Below are positions 42,030 to 55,249 of a stretch of DNA of 64,000 nt, one piece after another. The stretch covers positions 2,188,001-2,252,000 of the forward strand of contig NC_135568.1 in assembly GCF_964340395.1 (NCBI RefSeq), given 5' to 3'. Under the pieces are notes generated by a model. That model was not told the DNA's origin and did no database searches. It worked only from the letters and a program-made list of their open reading frames with translations. Numbering within the stretch: the first letter of the stretch is position 1; the number at the start of each line of letters is the position of its first letter. This stretch comes from Glandiceps talaboti (taxonomy: Eukaryota; Hemichordata; Enteropneusta; Spengelidae). The translations under genes and the position numbers were made by a program.

Positions 42030-44621
42030 GTATACTCTTTTAGTATCATGTTGTTATTATAGAATTGTAATTTTAAAAGAAAAACAAGTTAAAAATATAT
42101 TTGTGATTTTATTTAAATTTGGCTTCAAATGTTATTGTATTTATGGATATGCACTGTTTGTACAGTAACTAATGAAATGTACATGTAATGAATTCGGTCA
42201 GTTGCATTAACACAGTCACAACAGTAGCACATTTATTATTAATATTTCACCTACTGTTTTTTGTGTGATTATTGAGTAAATTGAAGATTAAATTGCAATG
42301 TTTAATCTAGTGTTTGACAGTAACTTCGAATAACAAACTTTGCACAAAACTCACAAACGCCAACACAAATCATCTGACGTCATCATTAATTGAAGATTGA
42401 AAATTTTATTTTAATCACTTTTACTACTTGTAAATTGAAGGGTGGCGACGATTTTACCGTGATGAATGGACGAACTATAGATCATATAAATGTGGGTATT
42501 ATTAGAAATACTGGATATGTGTAAGGTTGTAGTTTGTGATATACCATGTATTCCTTTTGTGATTCAGTTCCACTCGCTAAAGTATCAGTCAGTCCATGTA
42601 ATGTTGTGTTTTGGTATCTCCATAGAAACGATCACAAAGGAACATCCCCAAATCCTATATAAGTTATATAAGCAGTAATCAGTAGTACTAAAGGCAGAAT
42701 TGAATCTGACTGGATATTTCTTTTAACCATTAGTTGCTCTTTACATACTGTCAAATGTTACACGTGTAGTTTAGTTGTGTGACGTCACAAAGACTCACAT
42801 GTAATTTAGTTTCCTTCATGAAATAAACTGTCATGCACATATAACCTATGGTTAATATTGGATTATTCAAGTTGTTGCTATTGTTCATTATATTGACGAC
42901 CGCAGATTTGGTTCCATTTCCAAGGTTATCAGTTACAATTTCGAATAGACTCTGTATACAGTGGCGTGTAACATCTGTTTTTAATGTTATTAGTGCATTA
43001 GGAACACACACCTTTCATACACTTTATTTGCTGCACAATCATTGTAGTACGACTATGGAAACTCAACCATCGGCTATCTTATACAGAAACAAACTACAAC
43101 TATCGAAACAACATAAGTCAGTGATGGAGGTATTGGCAATGAAATATACACTGAGCTTAAATCAAATTTGGGATCCTGACTCCAATTTACAAAACCAATC
43201 AAGTTATGTCAAATTAGTTAATATCAAGTTCAAACAATCTCTACGAATCAAACCCATCTCTTCCTAATTTACCAGTCAAGTGAAGGTCAATATCAAATTC
43301 GCGCCAATGTGTATGGAATCACAGTATGTGATGGAATGTAGGAAAACCTTATAAACCTTTACTTTGTGCATTCTGTAGGAGTTTAGATGTTAGATGTCAA
43401 TAAAGGGCAAGTAGCTGTCTTTATAGTACTTGGTTGTGTGGAACAGTATTGCTTTCCAGAACCTGTTTCTAAACAATTCCCGTATCCCACATTGTATGTA
43501 ATTACACTCACAGAAAGGCGATATTTTTTTCTCAAGTTGGTATCACATTAGGATACTTACAGTGGTTCACTATCTTGATTACATCTGAATAACCGAGGCA
43601 CCACTATCACTCAAAATTGTTACATAGGGTAGATTATGTCTATCTTAGTTTGCCGTCAGCTTGCTTTCCATGGCAGTTTATTTTTTTCTTTCAAATGCAT
43701 TATGTACAGCAGTTGCCACAGATTATCTTATTAACATTTTGATTAAAAAGTGCTTTGATAAAATGTGAATTGGTGAATGACGTTTTATGAATGAGTTTTA
43801 TTGTGACTGTCAGATTAAAAATCAAACAAATTCCTATTGAAATATAACAAATGTATTTGCTGACGTTTATAAAAAATGTGAGGAAACTGAGTGGAAAGTA
43901 TTTTGAAATTCTATTTCTATTTCCCAGTATTTTCTACATTCAGCGAAGTAAAATAAATTGACTTAAGGGCCTTGTCACCACGAGTCAAAGATGGGCAGTA
44001 ACAAAACCCCTTAGGTCACGGAAAGTTAAGGAGTATATTGGGGTACGAAAGTTCGACGTTAATATCATACTTCCTAAATTTCTAATCGAAAATCTATGAG
44101 ATTTAAATTGAATGCCTGCTGTAAGGGAGTCACCAATTATGCAAATTACCCATTAAAATGATATTTAAAAAAATATGGCAATGAACGTTTTTTGACAAAG
44201 CCTAAGTACTGACAATAATTAATTATGCAAAGTGTTCCCTAAATGTTCAGGTGAAATCGATGGCTTTTATAGTACATATGCACTCTGTTACATTTAACGT
44301 ATGTATTAAATTGTATGGAAATTGAAGTATGCAGTCTAAAGATATTGCCTAACTACCAAAACTCATTAATTAAGCAAATTATTTATTAACAGTGTAAGGT
44401 ACATCAGCAAACATTATAGGATACATACGATTTGTTATGGTTAAAGTATGTACGAATGGTACTGAAATTTAAGTATGCAGTCTTAAGACATAGCCTAATT
44501 ACCAAAACTCAATTCAATCCATCGTCACCGAAGTGTCCAAATTGAAAGAATAAAAAAAATTCATGAAGAAATATATTCGTAAATTGTTTGTTATTCCGTA
44601 TTCCAAAAACAAATTTGTTTA
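42030..44621. other. Intergenic between polycystin-like and sulfotransferase genes
   Basis: No confident gene. A 139-codon plus-strand frame at 42848-43267 begins with a hydrophobic stretch but has no recognisable domain. Around 44240-44510 a segment of about 130 bp (GAAGTATGCAGTCTAAAG... CCAAAACTCA) occurs twice in tandem. Confidence 0.5.
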
Positions 44622-44780
44622 AGGCTGCTTTCACAAAAACTTGTTAGGGGGGGGGGAGATTTTAGGGGGGGAGACTTGAAAATTTTGGAATATGGCAGGG
44701 GGGTACTTGAAATTTTTTTAGGGTTTTACAAAAAATCTCCCGACCCCCCCCCCCCTAACAAGTTTTTGTGAAAGCAGCCT
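44622..44780. mobile_element. Fold-back element, 159 bp, G-rich/C-rich arms
   Basis: Arms AGGCTGCTTTCACAAAAACT and its inverse, then TTGTTAGG and a run of G (left) or C (right). It ends about 155 bp before the sulfotransferase start codon. Confidence 0.8.
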
Positions 44781-44935
44781 AACCGGGACAAAAACTGTGC
44801 TTTGCTATGATTGTCATTTCCTTCATTGACAACATATAACAGCTGCAGTGTGTTATAGGATATATATTTCAGAGGCAAGGGGATTAAATCAATGTGTTAC
44901 AACTCATGTAACACAAACCAACGATTGACATAGTC

Positions 44936-45155
44936 ATGATGAGCATGAGTTCTGTGCGATTCCGCGGACGTTTGGTTTCCATTGCTATTTTGTTTTTTTC
45001 TTTAGTCATTTTTTTGATGGGACAACACTTCACTTTTGAAAGACCAAAACACTCAGATGTGTCGACCAAGGCTGAGAAAGAGACTATTTCTTCAAAGGAG
45101 GTATTTTTGCCAAACACGTCCGAAACAAGAACAGCTGCAGATTCCAGTGATAAAG
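44936..45155 (+). CDS. Sulfotransferase exon 1: signal anchor and stem
   Basis: Residues 1-73. RFRGR precedes the hydrophobic span [17 protein letters not shown], then a Ser/Thr/Glu-rich stem. Donor GGTGAGAC in phase 1. The following intron is 1.9 kb. Confidence 0.85.
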
Positions 45156-48100
45156 GTGAGACATATAAGATTTTTCTTCAATATCCACACCATGCCGCCA
45201 AAAATAAAATTGACTTTCAGTAAATTGTATCTTCCCGACTGTTATTGGCCAAACATTGTTCGAATTGATTTTTGTAAACTATGTCTTTCTACTTGATCTC
45301 TACAGACAAGTTTTGATTTTCTGTCAATTGTGTCTTCTTTCCATTGACACTGCAAAATTTAGATTTTCTGTTTGTGTCTTCCCACCTAATTATTTGATAA
45401 TAGTTCTTCATTCTGTAAATACTTGACACAGCTTTGGTAAATGGTATAAACGTTTTATGTTCACTGAGATGATATTATCAAATTACTGACACCTGTACTT
45501 ACTAGCTACCAGTCACGTTATAATACTTTAGGAATGTTTCTTGTTACACTCACAGTACTAGTATGCTGGGCGTTTCTGATAGCAAGTTTTCCCTAACGTG
45601 GCTATAGCTACATATTCACCCTGTTTTGTTTCTACACAGTCTCGATTACAACCTGTACATCAAAGTAAAATCTTAGTGTAAACGCTGAATGATGTTGAAA
45701 ATGAGGCCACGTTCATACGCTCACATAACCAAGGCACCACGATCACCCAAGTGTGGAATCTATCGCATGATAGAACAATAGTTTATTTGTGTCTATATTT
45801 TAGTTTGCCTATATCTTTATTTCCGTAGTAGTTGTGTGTTTACCACAGTTGTATTTTTAATCAAAATTCTGTTACAGCTGGTAACAATATTAAGTAAAGT
45901 GGGGATTGGGCAGGATTTCAGAACTAAAGTGACCCAGCCTGTAACTCTATTTTTTCTTCTTTATTTATTATAATTTTATTTGTTTAAAGAGTGGAGTTCT
46001 TCAACCGCAAGACCTGCTCTCCTAATGTCGATGAGAAATCTAGCAGTAAAAGAAAATGAAATGAATACAATTCCATTCATTAAAAGAACTGAACAAAATT
46101 ACACAAAACACTGTTACAGAACACTGACGAACCTAAACCCCTGCACACTGACAATAATGAGCTTTTGGGATTATCTTTTTTCAATTTTTTGTCAGTTAAT
46201 TATCATGTTATCGGTATATTTACTTACAAAAATATGACGCTTCCACGATTCCATGTAATGGGAAGACATGGTTGGACATTTATGACGTCACATTTGACTT
46301 TGATTTAAATATGTTCGAGCACGTACAGAATGCTTGCAAAGTTGCCTATATATAACCAATTAAATCAAATCAGGTCCATTCGTAACTCCTTCTCTCTCTA
46401 CTAAACCTGCATTCATTTTTGTTTCGCTTCTAGTACTTTACATGTATTGTAACTGTTTCCTTTCTGACCAAAAATGTTCATCAGCTTTAACATTGTAGAT
46501 CAAATGATTTACAAAGGATATAAAACACAAACAGTTCAAAGTTATTTTAGCATTGAGCGTTCGATCTGTATTGGTCGACGATTCTCATCAGAATGACAAA
46601 TTCCATAGTTACAACTGACCACTAGTTCAGCTGTGCAGGGTATTAGGTTCATCAGTGTACATTTTATTTTTGTAAATTTGCTCAGGTGTCTCCTTCCTGG
46701 TTGCCACTCACACCTTATACTACATATGCTGCCGCGCGTACGTCATATAACTTATAAGTTATAACACGATGAAAGTTCGTTGCCCACGCTAAGTCTGACC
46801 CGTGAGCATCGAGTACGCCCCGTGGCGTGCACAAGAGATAAATTGCTGTCTGACTCGAGTGTGTAAGCTCGACATATTATAAGCTCGATTTTTATTAATA
46901 ATTGAGAGACTTTTAATAAGCACATTTTTATTATATTGTGATGACAGCCCGGAATGATAGCACACTGAATAGATATATCGACTTTCAGCATATCACCTGA
47001 CAGCTTGCATACATATAATACTACTTAATCGGTTAGTTTCAATTGACTAAAATCAACATTTATTTCATTGTAGGGCGACCAGTAGCACCCGTTCATCACC
47101 ATGCCTGTACTGTTCAATTAGCTGCGCCTGGTACATTTAAACCAGTGGCATTGGCAAGTCTACCAGGATCAGGTAATACCTGGGTCCGACATCTAATTGA
47201 GGAAGCCACAGGCTATTATACCGGATCAGTATTTCACGACTCCACGTTGTACGAGAGTGGTAAGTTGTTAAGTGTCTGATGGCGCTATTTATTGCATTTC
47301 GGACTTTCATGGCATGCACAATCCAACACGATAAGGTTTTGGCACCGTTTTAACCATGGGGGGGGGGGGGGGAACCGAGATGGATGGTTTGAGGGTAGTC
47401 ACCTTTCCCCCTTACTGGATGCGTTTTTGGACGGAAAACGGAAATGGGTATTCATATTTTATTCCAAATTAAAGCAAGGAAATCAAATAATCGACACGTT
47501 TGCATCGCTTTTCTGTAGAGTAGAGTGGGAGTAAAGGCCCCACAAAACTGGATTCTAGCTAGCCTAGTATTACATTCACAGATGCAAGAAGTGCGAACAC
47601 TTTTAGTATAACCACAGTCAGTTTATGCATACACAATTTAATACTATCATTCTCATCTAACAGGTTTTATTGGTGAATATGAAGATAAGTATTCTGGAAC
47701 AACACTGACAATAAAAACCCACTCACCTGGCACGAAAGGCCAATTTGCAGAGCTCACAGCTGCCATTTTGTTGCTACGTAGCCCCTTTGATGTGATTCTC
47801 ACAGAAAGAAATCGACGGTCGACGAGAGACCATGTTGGATTGGCAACTTGGAAAGCCAGTTTGCGATTCGACACCGGTAAGTCGCTGTTGGGGCTGTAAT
47901 GTTAGGGAGGGGGGATTTTCGTGGAGCATCCAATTTTCGCAACGAAAATAGGGTGAGGGGCATCCAAAATGTTTATGATTTATTGGAGGCCATTACAAAA
48001 AACAGTCAACGCTTTCATTACCAGAACATTTCGCTGGGAATGAAGTGGGTCCAAATGTACTCTGCTACTTCTTATTAAATAACGGAAACCCTAACCTCGA

Positions 48101-49012
48101 GTATATGTACCGTTGTATGTGTAGCTAAAGATTCATAGTCTGCCATCAGGTAATTCACTGGCACTAGCTGAACTATCACTGTCAGTGTCAGTGTCAGTGT
48201 CAGTGTCATTGTCACTGTCACTGTCACTATCATTTATTCCAATGACAAGTTTTTGCAATCATTCTGTGATAATGCCGAGTACATTTTTGCAGATACCTAG
48301 TCTCTGTTACCCAGACTCTCACCGCTGGGGCTCTCATATACGAAACCTTGCTTGGGGAGGTCTCGTAGGCTAGGCAGAGCCCCAAGTGGCTACAGTCTGG
48401 GTAACAGAGACTAACCTGATACCGATCTTTTACATGTCAATCTGCAATGACATTGAGTTGTGTAATCACTAAATTAGTCTGTGATGAAACTGAGTACAAG
48501 GCAATCTGTGACACTATGAAAATAATCGTTTTGGAAAAAAATCATTCGTAAATTTGGTATTTTCGTTGATTGCAGAATGGCAGGAGTTTGTTGATGATAT
48601 TTTAAGCGGATACGAGAGGAGAGTCAGCAACTGGTTACTGCTGTCAGAAATGCCTGTATTGGTTGTACATTATGAAAACGTTAAAGCTGACCCTGTCAAA
48701 GAAATAGAAAAAATCGCCAAGTTCTTAAAATTCCCGCTAAGGGAGGAAAGACTTGATTGTGTGCGAGAAAACGTAGAGGGCAGTTTCCACCGAAATGTTA
48801 CCGATTCAGACAAGGAAAAGGAGTATAATGTATTTACCACGAAGACGAAATATGACGTGTTGATGTCAATGAACCGAGTAGCGGCGATGTTACCTGAAAC
48901 GTCACCGTTGCCATGGAAATATGCTCTGAGTCCATATCTAGGTAACTTACCAAATATTAAGTTAAACACACCTGTACAAAACCAAGAGCAAGACATTTCT
49001 ACACCAACATAA
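44936..49012 (+). CDS. WSCD-type sulfotransferase (type II membrane, 4 exons)
   Basis: Exons 44936-45155, 47074-47259, 47664-47876 and 48576-49012 (220+186+213+437 nt) give 351 residues with all introns in phase 1. Residues 13-29 are a signal anchor; a short charged stem follows. [20 protein letters not shown] (residues 99-118) carries the 5'-phosphosulfate-binding loop of PAPS-dependent sulfotransferases, and [17 protein letters not shown] (170-186) carries the 3'-phosphate-binding Arg and Ser. [13 protein letters not shown] and the downstream FLKFP region complete the fold. The match is closest to the C-terminal domain of WSCD proteins (GSGNTW, ATG[IY]YTGS, FIGE), but no WSC domain is present. 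Golgi-lumenal sulfation of glycan or glycoprotein is the family role; the substrate is unknown. The ATG at 44939 is an alternative start. Confidence 0.9.
47074..47259 (+). CDS. Sulfotransferase exon 2: PAPS 5'-loop
   Basis: Residues 74-135, with PGSGNTW at 104-110 and [11 protein letters not shown]. Acceptor TTGTAG, donor GGTAAGTT, both in phase 1. Confidence 0.9.
47664..47876 (+). CDS. Sulfotransferase exon 3: 3'-phosphate site
   Basis: Residues 136-206, with [18 protein letters not shown] and LLLRSPFD. Acceptor AACAG, donor GGTAAGTC. Confidence 0.9.
48180..48235. repeat. (GTCAGT)n/(GTCACT)n hexamer array
   Basis: Hexamer repeats in sulfotransferase intron 3, changing from GTCAGT to GTCACT units. 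Confidence 0.9.
48298..48413. mobile_element. Mini fold-back element family C, 116 bp
   Basis: Near-perfect arms TAGTCTCTGTTACCCAGACT and the inverse, with an inner inverted GGGGCTCT/AGAGCCCC. Intronic. Confidence 0.8.
48576..49012 (+). CDS. Sulfotransferase exon 4: C-terminal helices
   Basis: Residues 207-351. [40 protein letters not shown] and [15 protein letters not shown] are the conserved C-terminal elements of this family. Stop TAA at 49010-49012. Confidence 0.9.
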
Positions 49013-49039
49013 TTCACAGTATGTCTTTTCGTAGGAGAG

Positions 49040-49553
49040 TTTCAGCATCCATCCAAGTTTATTGCCACTAACCTGTCAGTAACCAGTAAGAAAATAACTT
49101 TGTACATCAACACAGTAAAATATGGGAGTGTGGTAATGGAATTTTGAGATTTATATCTTCTGGTAGTCATGTTTGATTAACAAGAAACGTAGACAAAGGA
49201 ATAGAGATGTGACAGGGCTATCGACGTGTATGAAGTACCGAGACCAAACACCAGCCCGTTATTAGCAGGCAAAAATTGACATTAAATATGTGGCATGTGT
49301 TGCTATAACTTGCCTTCATGAAAGTATGCAATGTGAATAAACTTAGACACTGAAATAGTTGTACCATGAGATAATACTAGTAAAATACAAGGTTTTACAT
49401 CCACTCAAGTTGATCGACACTGTCACTGACGTATCAGTAATAAATGAATAAGTACATGTCTTTAGGACAACAGAGGAAAATATGGGACTTTGAGATTTTA
49501 GATCTTCTGGCAGTGATGTTTGATTAACAAGAAATACAGACAAAGAAAATAGT
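49040..49553. repeat. Direct duplication of about 165 bp downstream of the sulfotransferase
   Basis: 49040-49205 and 49384-49553 share AAAATATGGGA, TTTGAGATTT, ATCTTCTGG and GTTTGATTAACAAGAAA in the same order, and are diverged. They probably affect the 3' UTR. Confidence 0.65.
49336..49341 (+). promoter_or_regulatory. Polyadenylation signal AATAAA
   Basis: 324 bp after the sulfotransferase stop; candidate end of its 3' UTR. Confidence 0.45.
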
Positions 49554-49559
49554 AACTGT

Positions 49560-52500
49560 TAGAGATTAGTAGCATGTTTGGATATATACCCACACGTTTG
49601 ATCCACCAACTATAAATGCATAGCAGTTGGTAACTGTCGTGAAACAGGGACAACTGTCATTGTATTATCAAGACACAACTTTACAATTCTAATCCCTTGA
49701 CAGTTTCATCCACTTATTGAACTACCACAGTATCTGTTCATCAGTTACATTAGATCACTATATTTACATGTCAATGTTTAAGGTATCCCCAACGCCATAT
49801 CAGTCAGTATAATTACCACGGCCATATGTCGGATAAATGAAAGATTGTATAGTTACGTCACTAGATGGCGCAATTCGGTATCAGCATTTTCGGCCTACAA
49901 ATTACAATGATCATTCATATCGTTCATTCAGTACGTTCTATTTTTTTTTTTTGCAAACGTCAACGCTAGTGACAATCTCCCTAAGTTTAAACAGATCTGC
50001 AGTTTTTTTTTTCGTTTTCAAGGTGATATTTTAAGGTACTCATGAAGTTATTTTACATCAGTTTTGTTGACTTTTTTCTGTTAGTACCGCTGTGGCATCA
50101 ATGAGTATTAGTAAAAACTCAGATATTCGGGAGTGAAAATAGTTGTGTGGTAGAACTAAACAATGATCTTTTATAATCCATATGAAACTACATGTGTACT
50201 GTTAATATGGATATTATGATAGTAATTGCGACAACCTAGGAGTCACTTATGGGCGTTTAACCATCACCCCCCCCCCCCCCGTCTGAGGTGAACAATCACG
50301 CTCCAAAATGGCTACCGAGATACAGCCTACTTTAGTGAAATGCCTCCGTTGATGTATTGTACTTTTTATGTATCATATCAAACTTTTATCCCATAAAATG
50401 AGATATTAAAAAAAATGTTTCTTCCTCAACTGTCGGCTTTGAATAATCTTTTCAGCATGGGTATCTATGTTCAACATTGAATGAACTGCCAAAAAAGGAC
50501 ATTTTACAATAAATTAACGTGACCAAATTCAAACTAGATTCGATTGTGTGTAGTTTTATAATATTTCTATTTGGGACGGAAACAATCATTTTCTCTTGCA
50601 AATCGCCCCCCCCCCCACCCCCAGCAAGAAAGATTGAAGCAGACATACAATTTCATGGCTGTCACCTACTACACTTAATGCAGATTTTGCTCATTTTTAA
50701 CAGGGAAGGCCTTTTCAAGTAGTTCTAAAGTTCCGTCATATGTATAGACGTGTGTTATATACTTTTTTGTGTTTGCAAAACATTTGAGGACCCCCCCCCC
50801 CTTTTACTCCTGTAGCAACCTCCCCCCCCCCGCTATTTGTAGCTTTGCATTTTTTGAGTGGCCCCCCTCACCCCTCACCCCCACTACGGCCGTATAGACG
50901 GCTCCCTCCCTATGACTATGTGACTGTGTGAGCTCAGTAACTATAATGTACGGGTGCATTGATTGTCAATTTTTTTTTGAAATTGAAGTTGTTTGTGTTC
51001 GTGACAAACACATCGAGTCCCCGATAGCATAAGAGAAATACCAGAGAGTGACACACGTGCACCATGATGTCAGCCCCGTTTTCTCTGAATAGGACCACAG
51101 ACAAGTGTCTGCGATTGTACAATACAGCCCTGCACTGAATAGCCTATGAATAGCCATTAGTTAATTCGTGCATAAACGTGTGATGGAACTCCGGCATTAT
51201 TGTTTATTTACAAGTAGGCCTACAAAAAAGTCGCAAGCTCCGTTTCACTAAATTATGATCCTCCTGGTCTACTAACGGACTTGCTTTCTTGCTGAATAAA
51301 CCACAATAAAAAACATGAAAGACAAAAACCATGCCGTGAGGACAGCTTGGCAGAAGGAAATACGGGGCAAAATAGACACGAGGTTTTGCGGTTTTTTAGC
51401 AAACCGCAACTATTTGGCCATTACGTAACTACTCTGGACGTACCGCCGCGATGCGACCTTGGTCACCTCGAAGGAACAACACAGACAGTAATTAAGGATG
51501 TCCTCTTTTCACTGATAACAATAGTGTGTATTTTTGTATAGATTCACTCATTCCACAAAGGTGTCTGGCGATCGGATAATCGCAGACATGTTACGTAACT
51601 GTGTTTGTATAGTACTATTAGTGGGCTTTTGTTTGAATGTCGACGTTTATTATTTGACATTTGTAATCCTGAAATGAACTTGGGGGACGTCGTCTCCATC
51701 TTTCGTTCCTATCCCTCATTAACAATCTTACACCCAAAATAATCACTCAAATGAAGTCCCGATAGTAGGTGAGGATTATGATATCGATATTGAGACCGTA
51801 CTTCTCACCGCACTGTTTGCCTCAATCCATCTACGATATACTTGCAAAGACCTGACCTGAGGTAACCACACTTTTATGCAAATGAGTTACAATCGTTTCA
51901 TGTGATATCCATCCGCTACACACAGCACAACGAAGTTTCCGTCACTATCAGAAAAAAAGCCAGTTGGAGAAAAAATGTGTCTCTCTACTGTCTGTTAATA
52001 ATCAATGCGTGGGAAGTCGTACCTTTTATCGTTATCTCTTGTAGTAAGTAGGAACTCATTTACCTCCAGCGGACTTATATATAGTGGTAGACGTCCTAAT
52101 TGACTGAGCTATTTCATCAATGTTTAGTTGTAGTTCAGTTGATGGCGCTGGTTTCGTACAATACTAACAGGAACTTACAACCCGGTGACTTAATAATCTA
52201 CAGTCCTGTCACATTGGTTGGTCATCTGCACTTCAATACTTGAAAATATCACTGCAGTTCGAATATACAGGACCAGGCAGAGTAGAGGTTGCCAATAATA
52301 CGGAGAGACAGGGACTCGGTAGTGATTATTTGGACGTGAACCAACTGTCTACTAGTCTACGATATCAAAACCTACTCAGTCTCAAGGTCAGTACAATACT
52401 AAAAGTGATCACGGGTTTACAGTAGTACAAAATACTTTCAATATGTGCCCATAGTGCATTCTCTTTATTTATTTTTCTGGCGAGTTCGTAGGATAGGCGA

Positions 52501-54235
52501 CACTTCGTCCCAACTTTCGGTATCACAGGATTGAAACTTTGCTTTGCCGTATTTATTAATGTGAACTGTCGGCGGTATCAGAATCCCTTTCTCTATGTGA
52601 CTGGTGTGGTTACAAATTGTGTGTATTTATCGTATGAACATGTGTTCCAACACGAGAAAAGAACACAACAATGTATAGCAATGAATCCATTCGGCGTGAC
52701 TCGGGAGAGTTAAAATGTAAAGGAATATGTAAAACGTTTGAATTTCAATTATTTACAATCAGTCAAGTAACACAACCTTTTCCTAACATATCAATATTTA
52801 CAATTACACTTTATAACCCCCAACCCTCATTCCGTTTTTGTCCACAACTCGATCGCCTCTCCTGACATTGAATGATCAAAGATAACGTAATATACAAATT
52901 GATGCAGACTTGAATAGCTAGCTTGCCCGACAGTGTTTATTTTCTGGTTTACAGGGTCGTATTTCCGCCTAAATATTTTGAAATACAGGACAATGTCGCG
53001 TCGACACAAGAGGTTGTCAGTACTCTGTAGTAACGTTCGTTAGTTTTGGAAAATTATCATTCGTGTCACGGAGTGCTACCTCCAGTGTTTTATGTGATCA
53101 CTGTGAAGACGCGTCAGTATAACTAGTACTTATGAACAAGGTGTGGATAGTTTGAGTGACTCCAGCCTGTAGGGACGAATCGATTAGAAAATGAAAGTCG
53201 AGACGACCGCCTCGAAAGTAATAGACAATCGAGAGATGTGTGATTGTTGTCATATTTTCAATCACGTGGAATGGTCTCATCTTTCATGCCACGTACAACG
53301 CGATGGAGACAATCGTCTGGCATGATTTATGCTAGTCCTGCTTGCATACGGAGTAATCCGGGACTCGATTCTGACAATTGTCCCTGCTATTTCTCCCTAC
53401 TATTTTTTTTGTTTAGAGTCAAGTCAGCAATATAGACTCGTGCACCGCCTGTAAGCAGGGCTAGATTTATGCTAACTGTACGCCGGCCATATAAAAAAAT
53501 AGGGAACGATTTTGATTACAATAATGGCCATTTGAGTTATTCTAAATACTAGTAAGTTTACTTTTACTGCAGTGAAGTGGTTCATTAATTTTAGTTATAC
53601 TAGTACTTGGAACTTTATACCTGCCATCATTTCTTTGAAAACTTACTGTTTATAAAATGAAGTTAAATTTATTACCTCTCAACAAATGTCTGACTTTTTA
53701 AAGTAATATCAGACATATTTAAGTTCTTAAAGATGAACTGAAAGATATGACTCATTGATCTAAAAAGGGGCACTCCCCTTCTAGCCTCCAAACTAAAGAC
53801 TATTACAATGGTTTTTCAGTTTTGGGAGTCTTGTTAAAAAAAAACTAAAGTAAATACCATTCCCCCACCCCCATCCCCTGCATACCTTGGAATTCAAAAT
53901 TCAAATCAGATGTGATTTCTAAATGTAATAATGACAACCCGGTAGGGATTACCAGTGATATCATAGGATGTAATGTGTATGGAAAAAAGGGAAAAAGCCG
54001 AAAAATGCTGAGTCAGCACTTTTCTAGTTGATATGTTATTTCAATGAATGAGTGAATGGGGATGTCAAATATATTAAGTGTAGAATTTTGGTGTTTTTAC
54101 TGACAAGTTATCTGCAACAACACTTTGATCACAGGTTATAGATCTAGGCATTGTCATAGGTCAAGTTATCTGCATCTACCTTGCCTGCAAAAAAACCAAA
54201 AAAACCCCCCCAAAACTGCCAAAATTTAAATGACA
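49560..54235. other. No gene recognised
   Basis: Several C-runs (50267, 50605, 50790, 50820) and short frames only. A segment at 52240-52380 ends in CTCAAG followed by GTCAGT and could be a 5' exon, but no partner exon was found. Confidence 0.45.
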
Positions 54236-54304
54236 TGTGATTTCTTATAGATACATACAGAGACACACACTACAGAAAGTGTACATTTATGTGTTTAGCA
54301 TATG

Positions 54305-54400
54305 TACACACACACACACACACACACATACACACACACACACAATGTATGTACATACGTATGTACATACACACACACATACACACTTGCCAAACAATGA
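54305..54400. repeat. (CA)n microsatellite with GTACATAC inserts
   Basis: CA-rich array with a small palindromic GTACATACGTATGTAC core. Confidence 0.95.
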
Positions 54401-55018
54401 AAATGTACACATACTCTGTTATACACATACACCCCCACATACTATACATTTTTCCACATAAAGCACTAACCCACACAGAGTGTTTGTTTGTATATAGCAA
54501 TTTCTATGTTATGAAACTGCTTGCATATAGCAACCTACCCATGGTCGTTATTTTGAAATCTAAACTGATATTATTCACAATGTCTTGAGTCTGACTCACA
54601 AAGATAGACATAACATTGAGAGATCCACACCCATGGGTTAAAAATAACTTGAATGTGTAGAAATTTGTAAACTGTGCCATTTTGGGTATGCTGAAGTCAG
54701 TGTTACACATACACTAGAGATTATGCATACTCAATGAATACCAAAAACAATATTCCATACAAGTATTCAAATGATATGCAAATTACTGTATTCAAATGAT
54801 ATGCAAATTAAATGCAAATGTGAAGTGAGTGCTGGTGTGGGTACTCAGGGTATTTGTACTCATGCTTGCAGTGTTTTCTGCTGCACTTTCACACATAGCG
54901 AATGTTTGTGCAAATACTATGAGTATCTCACTATCATGGGATTCTGTCATAATTATTTCTGTAGAAGTTTACTCAGTACAACAAATATAAAAGACGTTTA
55001 TTATACCATTTCTTCAGA

Positions 55019-55122
55019 CATGAAGATTCTTCCCCGGCTGGCCATCAAATTATTTGAACTACTGAAAGAAAACAACAACAAAGAAAAACCTGAACAATTA
55101 ATTGGGGAGGGAGTGATTTAAA
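55019..55122 (+). other. Possible orphan terminal exon
   Basis: A pyrimidine-rich acceptor (CATTTCTTCAG) is followed by an open frame DMKILPRLAIKLFELLKEN, then a Lys/Glu-rich stretch and TAA. The helix-like composition looks protein-coding, but no family was recognised and no upstream exon found. Confidence 0.2.
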
Positions 55123-55249
55123 TGAAATTGAAATTGAAGGGGGAGGGGATGGTGTGCCCTCTAAGCAAATTTGACAGTGTTACACCACTCAGTGACAACA
55201 ATTCCTTGTGACGCACCAAGACCATAATCGTCCTGGGGCTTCTCCCCTT

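Noticed and set aside
42848-43267. 139-codon plus-strand ORF as a secreted protein gene
   Set aside because: Signal-like start but no recognisable domain, no splice partners and an unremarkable AT-rich context with an overlapping minus-strand frame.
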